Shown: positions 55,890 to 64,000 of the stretch, one piece after another | How the letters are laid out: each line of letters starts with the position of its first letter | How positions within the stretch are numbered: the first letter of the stretch is position 1 | NCBI GenBank assembly: GCA_032622095.1 | Contig: CP136061.1 | Location: forward strand, 7,946,734 to 8,010,733 | Direction: 5' to 3' | DNA: 64,000 bases | DNA from: Siphonodentalium dalli | Lineage: Eukaryota; Mollusca; Scaphopoda; Gadilida; Siphonodentaliidae | Translations under genes and position numbers: made by a program | Notes under the pieces: model-generated | Seen by the model: the letters and a program-made list of their open reading frames with translations, nothing else | Databases searched by the model: none | What the model was told of the DNA's origin: nothing

Positions 55890-57513
55890 AAGACCCCTAC
55901 CCTTCCAGGTTACAAGACCCCCTACCCTTCCCGGTTACAAGACCCCCTACCCTTCCAGGTTACAAGACCCCCTACCCTTCCAGGTTACAAGACCCCCTAC
56001 CCTTCCAGGTTACAAGACCCCCTACCCTTCCAGGTTACAAGACCCCCTACCCTTCCAGGTTACAAGACCCCCTACCCTTCCAGGTTACAAGACCCCCTAC
56101 CCTTCCGGGTTACAAGACCCCCTACCCTTCCAGGTTACAAGACCCCCTACCCTTCCGGGTTACAAGACCCCCTACCCTTCCAGGTTACAAGACCCCCTAC
56201 CCTTCCAGGTTACAAGACCCCCTACCCTTCCAGGTTACAAGACCCCCTACCCTTCCAGGTTACAAGACCCCCTACCCTTCAGGTTACAAGACCCCCTACC
56301 CTTCCAGGTTACAAGACCCCCTACCCTTCCAGGTTACAAGACCCCCTACCCTTCCAGGTTACAAGACCCCCTACCCTTCCAGGTTACAAGACCCCCTACC
56401 CTTCCAGGTTACAAGACCCCCTACCCTTCCAGGTTACAAGACCCCCTACCCTTCCAGGTTACAAGACCCCCTACCCTTCCCGGTTACAAGACCCCCTACC
56501 CTTCCAGGTTACAAGACCCCCTACCCTTCCAGGTTACAAGACCCCATACCCTTCCAGGTTACAAGACCCCCTACCCTTCCAGGTTACAAGACCCCCTACC
56601 CTTCCAGGTTACAAGACCCCCTACCCTTCCAGGTTACAAGACCCCCTACCCTTCCAGGTTACAAGACCCCCTACCCTTCCGGGTTACAAGACCCCCTACC
56701 CTTCCAGGTTACAAGACCCCCTACCCTTCCGGGTTACAAGACCCCCTACCCTTCCAGGTTACAAGACCCCCTACCCTTCCAGGTTACAAGACCCCCTACC
56801 CTTCCAGGTTACAAGACCCCCTACCCTTCCAGGTTACAAGACCCCCTACCCTTCCAGGTTACAAGACCCCCTACCCTTCCAGGTTACAAGACCCCCTACC
56901 CTTCCCGGTTACAAGACCCCCTACCCTTCCAGGTTACAAGACCCCATACCCTTCCAGGTTACAAGACCCCATACCCTTCCAGGTTACAAGACCCCCTACC
57001 CTTCCAGGTTACAAGACCCCCTACCCTTCCAGGTTACAAGACCCCCTACCCTTCCAGGTTACAAGACCCCCTACCCTTCCAGGTTACAAGACCCCCTACC
57101 CTTCCAGGTTACAAGACCCCCTACCCTTCCAGGTTACAAGACCCCCTACCCTTCCCGGTTACAAGACCCCCTACCCTTCCAGGTTACAAGACCCCCTACC
57201 CTTCCAGGTTACAAGGCCCCCTACCCTTCCAGGTTACAAGACCCCCTACCCTTCCAGGTTACAAGACTCCCTACCCTTCAGGTTACAAGACCCCATACCC
57301 TTCCAGGTTACAAGACCCCCTACCCTTCCAGGTTACAAGACCCCCTACCCTTCCAGGTTACAAGACCCCCTACCCTTCCAGGTTACAAGACCCCATACCC
57401 TTCCAGGTTACAATACCCCCTACCCTTCCAGGTTACAAGACCCCCTACCCTTCCAGGTTACAAGACCCCCTACCCTTCCAGGTTACAAGACCCCCTACCC
57501 TTCCAGGTTACAA
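55890..57513 (+). repeat. 25-bp satellite, about 65 units
   Basis: Unit GACCCCCTACCCTTCCAGGT followed by TACAA, with point variants (CCGGG, CCCGG, CCATACC) and two 1-bp deletions (near 56280 and 57278). The unit has no stop in any forward frame, and 3 x 25 = 75 nt spells the same 25-residue peptide in all frames. The resulting 573-codon ORF (55857-57578) is therefore an arithmetic by-product, not evidence of a gene. Confidence 0.95.
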
Positions 57514-58009
57514 AAGGATTCCCTCGTAGCCCCGCCCATCGCTGTCAACAGCGCTCGTCAAGCGTCCATATTCTATAAAATGAGAGAAAATTGAAGTTGT
57601 GAGTCTGAAAATACATATTTGGAAAACAATTACATGCAAATGTTTTCCGACAACCTCCCCCCTAAATGAATAAGGAAAAAATTTACGTGTAATTTTTTTT
57701 GACGCCTATGTACCCCCCCACCCCCCGGTACGTTGTGTCCCGCATTTTTTTCCGGCCCCCCCCCCCCTGGACACTAGGCGTTTTTTTTCCGCCCTCTGGG
57801 TACCCACCACCCCCTAATTTATATTTTTCCGATTCTGGGATAGGGACACACCCCCTTCAACCTGCTTCAAATGACTATTTTACTTAGTTATCATGATATT
57901 ATCCAATCTATGTTCTGTATCATGAGTATAGAAGCATTTCTATTTTTGATTTACCAATAAGGCTGTACAATTTCAAAGCAATTCTCCAATAAATGTGGGC
58001 TGTAGGTTG
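57514..58009. other. Unassigned, with homopolymer tracts
   Basis: C-runs at 57710-57770 and T-runs near 57690 and 57780; no gene seen. Confidence 0.4.
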
Positions 58010-58350
58010 TGCCGATGGATTCACATTTGAAATCCAAGATGGCTGCTGGCGGAGTGGCGGCCATGTTTATTTTGAACAAATTTCGGGGAAAAAGGGAATC
58101 TCCCATCTTGAGGTCACCCCGAAGATCCATATGAAGTTTGGTGACGATTGGGTGAGAAATGTGACCTGTAAGATGTGCTAAAGGATTTGGTCATACAAAG
58201 AGTAAAATTAAAGATGGCCACTGGCAGTCATGTTTTTTACAGAATTCGGTAAAATGGTAGGCATCCATCGAGAGGTCACACCAAAGATTCATATGAAGTT
58301 TGATGATCGGATGAGGGATAAGCTCTGTAGGGTGTTCTAAAGGATTTAGT
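58010..58350 (+). repeat. Diverged copies of the 160-bp unit family
   Basis: TGAAATCCAAGATGGCTGCT, CATACAAAGAGTAAAAT, AAGATGGCCACTGGC and ATATGAAGTTTG mark two units related to those at 1-1110 and 7950-9490. Confidence 0.65.
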
Positions 58351-58571
58351 TTTTCATCGAAAATCGTTACAGAAAAGTTGGTGATCCTAGACCAATGTAC
58401 CGAATAACGTTAAAATCGGTTAAATTTGGTGTAACACCTTTATGTTTTATTTTATTATGGTATTATGAATAGACTATTTTTATTGTAGAGTTTACATTTA
58501 TTTGAATAATCTATTATTGTGTTATGTTTTCATTTATATCAGGGTGAATAAATGATTTTTAATAGAAATAT

Positions 58572-59222
58572 TTAAAGGGGTACTGTACCCAAATTTCAAT
58601 AAATTCCCGGTGACAATAGCGATCTAATATGAATATTATATTATAAAATAACTAATTTGAGTCGACGATGTCTACTGAAAACGTTCCGGTTAACAGGCTA
58701 TCGTAAAAGTAAAATTGAATTATTTAATATAAATTCATTTATGGCTGGAGTCATAAAATGGAGAATTATGCCATTACGAGTTACCGTTCTTGAAATCGCA
58801 TATGTTGCGTGTCTTTTATCGACGGCCGTTCACGAACATTATTGAGTTGCAAACAAAACATGTTACCTGCAAAAGAAGGCCCGTTATAACCGATTCGGAA
58901 AAAAGGAGAAAGAAACAAGAGTCATAAAGCGTCAAGTATTTTACAGGGAGTGAGATTGTTCGATGGAAGAGATTGAATGCATCAATCGAAGCTGTGAGCA
59001 ATGAACTTCCGGTTCTTCCTGCGACCTGCGTCTTCTCCGGTGAAGGTCAAAAACATGGCGCGTAGTTTGAAATCGTAATATTTTTGTTTCCAAGATCAAT
59101 ATTTTTTTCGCTAAATTAGGTTTATACGAAACTCATTTAACACGAACACAATCTAACTTGAAAGTTATTTCAATGGGAGTAAATAAAAAAATCGCCTATC
59201 TTTGTGTACAGTACCCCTTTAA
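58572..59222 (+). mobile_element. Large TTAA element, copy 3
   Basis: TTAA at 58572-58575 and 59219-59222; termini AGGGGTACTGTAC on both sides (inverted). Interior is the reverse complement of 31415-32051 over most of its length (GGTGACAATAGCGATCTAAT, CATTTATGGCTGGAGTCATA, ACCGATTCGGAAAAAAGG). The short reading frame found in copy 1 is broken here by a missing base near 58880. Confidence 0.85.
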
Positions 59223-60550
59223 ACATGAGCCTTTCCATGTCAAAGTGCATTGATAGATCCTTGATGAAAACATTTAGCAAGCTGACCTTTTTATTACTCA
59301 TTGGTGTCATCCCTCATTATTAACTGATGGTGAACTCAACCCCCCTACCAAGAGTTAAGTTCATACCTATTACATAATAGAAGCATTCTTAAAACCTTTT
59401 GTCACATTATTGTGAAGAGAAATGACTACAGGAAAAAATTTACTGAGCCAGGAAAAATTGTGTTAGCCGGGCTGCTGAAACACCCACCCACACCCGCCTA
59501 GTGTTCGGAAAAAAATTGCAGACCCCCCCCCTCCTGACACGGTCAGAATAATATAACCGCGGCAAAGGCATGGCTGTCAAAATGGCCGCAACCCAAACCA
59601 TGCCACGAAGAAAGCAACATATTGTATAACCACCTAGTAATGAGTCTAATGACAATACGTATTGGTAATACACACGTCTGGTGTTAAATATCTTTAAACG
59701 TGCACACATAGTTAAAACAAATCCTTCTGGCGGATTCGGGTTATTAATTAATGTCGGGCATGCAACACACGAAGTAATGTTTCGCCACATAAATGTAGTG
59801 TGTGGTAGTGCTATTCGACTTGATGATTTAACGCAAAAACTGCCAAGCATTATCCTTGCGGTATAAATAGTCGTTACATTTCCGGAATTGTCAACACTGT
59901 CCGTGATAATAAACCATACCCGCATGATGCAATGCTTATTATACTGCAATAGACAGCGCATCGTAAAATTTATATGAGACTAATTTTCGTGCTGCTGCCA
60001 AACTGGTGTCGTAGTGGATAATAACTTCAGTCGACAATTTTCAACTGGAATATTCTATTACGCAATGTGCAATATTAGTTTTTAATAACTTGTTGTTTGA
60101 AAATATCTTACCAATACCGCCCACGTAGTTGTGCCGAATATCAGGTGATCAACGTTTAAAGCTGTTGACCATTGACTCAATGTTGCTATTTTGACAGTGC
60201 TATTTTATATACAAAACAGTATATGTCTTTAATGTTGTAGTATTCATACTACATATGTATACTAACTCAGTTATAAAACCTAACTCACTAATATACATCT
60301 TACAGCCGCACCATAATCATTTCATTTCGCGTGCTTGGTTCCGTTTTCTATCTGCGCTATCCCGCCTATCTCAAATCCCGTTCCCACTTGCATTTCTGTT
60401 CTCCATTTTACTATATTCATATTCTTAACTTAGCCCAATAACTTATCCACCACTCTATCGTCTGTCTATATTAGCGCCCAATCTGAGATCAAACAGTCGG
60501 AGACTAACGACAGCCAGCCTATCAGAGGTAACGTACTTTCGCGGGCTTTT
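59223..60550. other. Unassigned; upstream region of the small gene
   Basis: No repeat or family recognised. A 173-codon minus frame (59440-59961) has no domain or splice context and is not called. C-run at 59523. Confidence 0.4.
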
Positions 60551-60555
60551 CAGTC

Positions 60556-60563
60556 TATAATAA
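60556..60563 (+). promoter_or_regulatory. TATA-like box of candidate small gene
   Basis: TATAATAA about 100 bp before the ATG at 60659, leaving room for a short 5' UTR. Confidence 0.35.
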
Positions 60564-60658
60564 GCTGTCAACGTCGCTCTATCGTCGTCAACTCCGTGTT
60601 ATCATAATTCTTCAGTGATTTGAAGAATGTTAAAGTTATAAAGTTAACTGAAACTACA

Positions 60659-61175
60659 ATGACATCCGACCTTTGCTTCCCCAGGATGGTATGTGATATT
60701 TGTGATATTTGTTCTATGCTTCATGTTTTTAATAACATTTTAAGTCTTCGTTTGTAACTTTAGAGTTGGTCACATTTGTTTAAATATATTTGCCCAATAG
60801 TGTAGGGATGTAGAAATCGCATGCTGCGTTCATAATCCCCATTTTTTATACTAGTATATAGGTTTTGTTTCTAACTATGTCGTCATAGTTATGATTGTGT
60901 CAATATAGATGTCATATCGACAATAGGGAAGTTGGTTATTGACACATCACATTTTGTATATATTTATACATATCCATTCTGGATATGGTCAGGCAACAAC
61001 AACAACAACCTGTGTATTTGTTTCCCAGGGTCATCTCGATGAGACACACTGTGTCATCTCTTGTTGTCAACGTGATGCATTTGATGTTGGAAGTCAAGCT
61101 ACCTGTATAGATGTGTGTGATGTCCTCCACGTGTCTTGTGATGTATTGGATTGTGTTCCGTTTGGTGTTGCATGA
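60659..61175 (+). CDS. Candidate 58-residue cysteine-rich peptide, two exons
   Basis: Exon 1 60659-60688 (MTSDLCFPRM) ends at donor GTATGTG. Exon 2 61029-61175 begins after the pyrimidine-rich acceptor TTTGTTTCCCAG and stays in frame: GHLDETHCVISCCQRDAFDV and so on to TGA. The product has eight cysteines in 58 residues (C6, C18, C22, C23, C36, C40, C48, C53 approximately), an even number suited to disulfide pairing, but no signal peptide is visible. An upstream exon could supply one, because CTTCAG at 60610-60615 could also be an acceptor. AATAAA follows at 61187. No family recognised. Supported by TATA, splice sites, frame and poly(A) signal together, but not by homology. Confidence 0.45.
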
Positions 61176-61186
61176 GTACAGTATTC

Positions 61187-61192
61187 AATAAA
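61187..61192 (+). terminator. Poly(A) signal of candidate small gene
   Basis: AATAAA 12 bp after the stop codon of the candidate peptide gene. Confidence 0.4.
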
Positions 61193-61234
61193 TGTTCTAA
61201 ATTCCTGTCTCCAAAAATTACTCAAAACTCGGAG

Positions 61235-61385
61235 TACCTCGTTGGCTGCTCGGAGCCGCCTCTGATTGCACGGAGCGGCCTTCTGTTTATTTCCCCCGTG
61301 TAATACTAGTAGGCTGTACCTTGTTGGCTGCTCGGAGCGGCCTTCGGTTTATTTCCCCCGTGTAATACTATAGTAGGCTTAATTT
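61235..61385. repeat. Two-copy tandem repeat, about 87 bp
   Basis: TTGGCTGCTCGGAGC...GGCCTTC(T/G)GTTTATTTCCCCCGTG then TAATACTA repeats twice. Confidence 0.8.
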
Positions 61386-61549
61386 TAGACGTAAGTGAGG
61401 AACTGAATGATAATAATTAAAAGACAGATTTTCAATTTCCGAAATTCCATTATTATAACTCTGGTTTGTGGCTGTGTTAATTTGGGGTCAACGTACGGAA
61501 TTGACAGCGAGGTGATTAATATCATGAGATGTTTAAAGATGCAAAATCC

Positions 61550-61680
61550 GAATTAACGCTCGCAGATTACTATTTCTTTGGCTTCGGGGTTAATAAATAT
61601 TCGGTTTGAGTAGAGGAACAAACACATCAAAGCTCAGAGTGATCAGATATCGATTCTTGAAGTATATTATGTTCAACCAC
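61550..61680. mobile_element. Fragment related to the TTAA element at 48698
   Basis: Shares ATTACTATT, TCGGGGTTAA/TCGGGGGTAA, GAGTAGAGGAAC, CAAAGCTCAGAGTGATCA and ATCGATTCTTGAAG in order; starts with TTTAAAGATGC. Confidence 0.5.
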
Positions 61681-61813
61681 CGGTTCTTTTTAGCGGCATG
61701 GTAAGACCGTCTCGGGCCAACTTACGGAGAAAGACGTCAAAGTTCATGTTCATGTTTATCGCGTGTCGTCCAATAATTACAGCAGTTAGCTCACTTTACT
61801 CGATCACTTCACC

Positions 61814-61938
61814 AGGTCATGTTATCGCGGTACAGTGGTACACTAGGTCATGTTATCGCGGTACAGTGGTACACTAGGTCATGTTATCGCGGTACAGTGG
61901 TACACTAGGTCATGTTATCGCGGTACAGTGGTACACTG
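61814..61938 (+). repeat. 31-bp tandem repeat, four units
   Basis: AGGTCATGTTATCGCGGTAC followed by AGTGGTACACT, four identical copies. Confidence 0.95.
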
Positions 61939-62469
61939 CATTTAGGCATTGTTCATTGACACAGCTGGTCTCTATATGTGCAGATATGACAGGTCCACCG
62001 AAACCAACATTTACCACACCATCATGGCCGACGGGGTTGTTTCAAAAGTATATCAGTAATAATTTTCTGATTACGATTATCAGATCCGGCAAATTCTGAA
62101 TTCACCCATTGCAATTAAATTAATATGGAAATGTGTGGGAATAAAAGCTCTCTCTTCTGAAGCATTTGGGTCATCTCTGACACCAACCATTTCAAATTCA
62201 CGAAAGTTTCAGGTCTTTTATAGCCGTATCTGTTATTCCATAAACGTATTAACAGGCAACTTAGAGTCATCTATTATTTTTGAAAACAGACATTGGGCAA
62301 ATTTCATACTACTATGCCACTAGTGTAATAGGACTGGATGACACGTAATTCTCACCAGGGTGGAATAAAAAACTGTGTATTCATACTTATTGTGGTTTGA
62401 TACAATTGCTCCAAGAATAGAAATGTGCCCTCTCAATGAAAATAAACAAAGCCTTGTTCATATGGTATT

Positions 62470-62620
62470 AAGAAATAAATCATGTTCAGCTGTAAACTGA
62501 ATTCAGGTAAATAAATCATGTTCAGCTGTACACTGAATTCAGGTAAATAAATCATGTTCAGCTGTACACTGAATTCAGGTAAATAAATCATGTTCAGCTG
62601 TACACTGAATTCAGGTAAAG
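62470..62620 (+). repeat. 36-bp tandem repeat, four units
   Basis: AAATAAATCATGTTCAGCTG followed by TACACTGAATTCAGGT; first unit differs by one base. Confidence 0.95.
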
Positions 62621-62899
62621 TATCGTTTTCCGGATCCGCATAGAATTAGTGATAATTTTATTTTTTTTATTTTGCAAAGAAATTACTCGCAAGTGAAAGT
62701 ATCCATAGACCAAGTCAGTCATTATAGAGGGTATCACCCCCTCCCCCTGAATCCTGAACACCAGTTAATTTTGGGGGGTGAATCCTGAATACATCTTAAG
62801 AAATAATATGCGATAAATGACATACAAATTGACTGTTTTAATATACCGGTTAATTAAAAGTTTGGAATTGGAACACAAATCAAATATAGAAACCGGATT

Positions 62900-63010
62900 G
62901 ATACTTTGATTGATACTTTATTCTCATGATTACAAATGAATATTGAGAAATAGAGAGTGATATTTACAAAAGGATATGAAGATATATACACATACTATAT
63001 ACATGTCTCC
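62900..63010 (-). other. Possible 3' end of a minus-strand retroelement or transcript
   Basis: On the minus strand AATAAA (62917-62922) is followed by two tandem AAGTATCAATC(A/C) units, like the short-repeat tails of non-LTR elements. No coding sequence found upstream; the rest to 64000 shows nothing I can name except a C-run at 63679. Confidence 0.25.
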
Positions 63011-64000
63011 GGTGCAATGGGGAAATCGAGATTACACTAAACAATTTTGTTTGTTTGTTTGTTTTTTTTTGTACGAAGACTTTACAGTACGTTTTTCTAC
63101 GCGAATTCCGAAATGGATCATGAGTCGAGTTGGATTCGAAGTACGACGGTAATTGTGTATTTAATTACGTTAATCGTCTATAAACAGATGTGAGTTATAT
63201 ACCAGTATGTTAATTAAATGTTGTTCCTGGTAGTATTCATAAAATTGGGCATAATGATTCTATTCACTCAGTGCAGATACTCGGTGAATGGAGCTGCATG
63301 GAATTACATTTCGCCTGGTATCGCTGTCAGTGTCAAGCTTAGCTTCGCGATCACACTGTGTTATTGCTTTTACCTATCGACTGTCTCTGTGTTGGTCAGT
63401 AGGTCATTTGCGACCTGGCATAAGTGTGATTTGCTAACAGCTGGTTGATATCGATTATTTTATAGTCATGATAATTTTTGCTAGGTGCACCATCATCAAC
63501 AGTAATTATACAATATATTAATTAATATTAATTAAGACCTATAGTTTAAATTAACTTGAAAATTAAGTGATCAGTTTTTAAAATTTTCAATACATATAAC
63601 TTGATATCACTAGCATATATACATAACAACCCTACTTGGTGTGTTTGCATCTACCATATTAACCCTTTGAACCCTGCCCCCCCCCCCACAACGATCGACA
63701 CCCTGACCCTGGGCTCCCAGTGGTATTTTTATATTGTGGCCAGTGTTTAGATGTATGGTGTTGTTTATATGTTCAAGTGGTGTCACATTTCTGAAACGTT
63801 AGATGTATGTTCCCCATGGACCACTGATTATTTTACGATCTGGTTACATTGCCACGTGGTCACTCCCTGGTAACGGTTGCCTATGCATCTACCCGATATT
63901 GAAAGTAAAATACAATTATAGCTTTTACGGTCGTAATTCAGCCCAAGGAAATGGCGTTTTTGATGCAGTCAACACCCTATTGTGAAATTTGAGATATATC

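Noticed and set aside
55857-57578. 573-residue proline-rich protein
   Set aside because: Entirely a 25-bp satellite with no stop in any forward frame; 1-bp deletions do not matter to the frame, so there is no sign of coding selection.
59440-59961. 173-residue minus-strand ORF
   Set aside because: No domain, odd composition, no promoter, splice or poly(A) context.
1-64000. tRNA, rRNA or snRNA genes
   Set aside because: I found no stretch with convincing cloverleaf or conserved RNA motifs by eye; the many hairpins lack tRNA landmarks. A covariance-model scan would settle this.

Overview
This is animal nuclear DNA, most likely from a marine invertebrate, and a mollusc or other lophotrochozoan is my best guess. 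It is AT-rich and gene-poor. It has GT-AG introns, TATA boxes and AATAAA signals, no bacterial-type operons, and dense families of small DNA transposons. The phylum is inferred from the style of the repeats, not proven.

Layout: 1-11 kb holds tandem arrays (periods about 160 and 168 bp), two hAT-type elements with clean 8-bp target duplications, and the first members of a striking palindrome family. 11-20 kb holds more of these palindromic elements, a 68-bp satellite that looks grown from a transposon end, a very uniform 35-bp satellite (35 units) and a palindromic 20-bp satellite. 20-25 kb holds a hAT MITE, a 1.2-kb element with long inverted repeats, and a dead Mutator-like transposon with its own nested MITE. 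25-30 kb is a huge imperfect inverted repeat next to an unidentified 262-aa ORF.

The clearest host gene starts near 30.6 kb: a TATA box, a non-coding first exon, a short coding exon (32155-32225) and a long last exon (34490-35603). Together they encode a 394-residue four-finger C2H2 zinc-finger protein whose last two fingers recall Glass. This locus is tandemly duplicated (about 31.3-39.7 and 39.7-43.6 kb). The second copy lacks promoter, first exon, most of the last exon and half a zinc finger, so it is a pseudogene or an assembly artefact. The pair acts as a natural record: four mobile insertions present in copy A have clean empty sites in copy B. These calibrate two TTAA-type MITEs, one 97-bp hairpin insertion, and a 1166-bp element with 9-bp target duplications.

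43-64 kb holds LINE 3' remnants, further inverted-repeat elements, a 10-unit array carrying CRE palindromes, a 25-bp satellite that creates a false 573-residue ORF, a third large TTAA element, and a candidate two-exon gene for a 58-residue cysteine-rich peptide at 60.6-61.2 kb.

The most unusual signal is a family of near-perfect 67-bp palindromes (about 16 recognisable copies, all before 41 kb). They occur in inverted pairs inside TTAA-flanked mobile elements, so a palindrome is built out of palindromes, sometimes around a second kind of hairpin.
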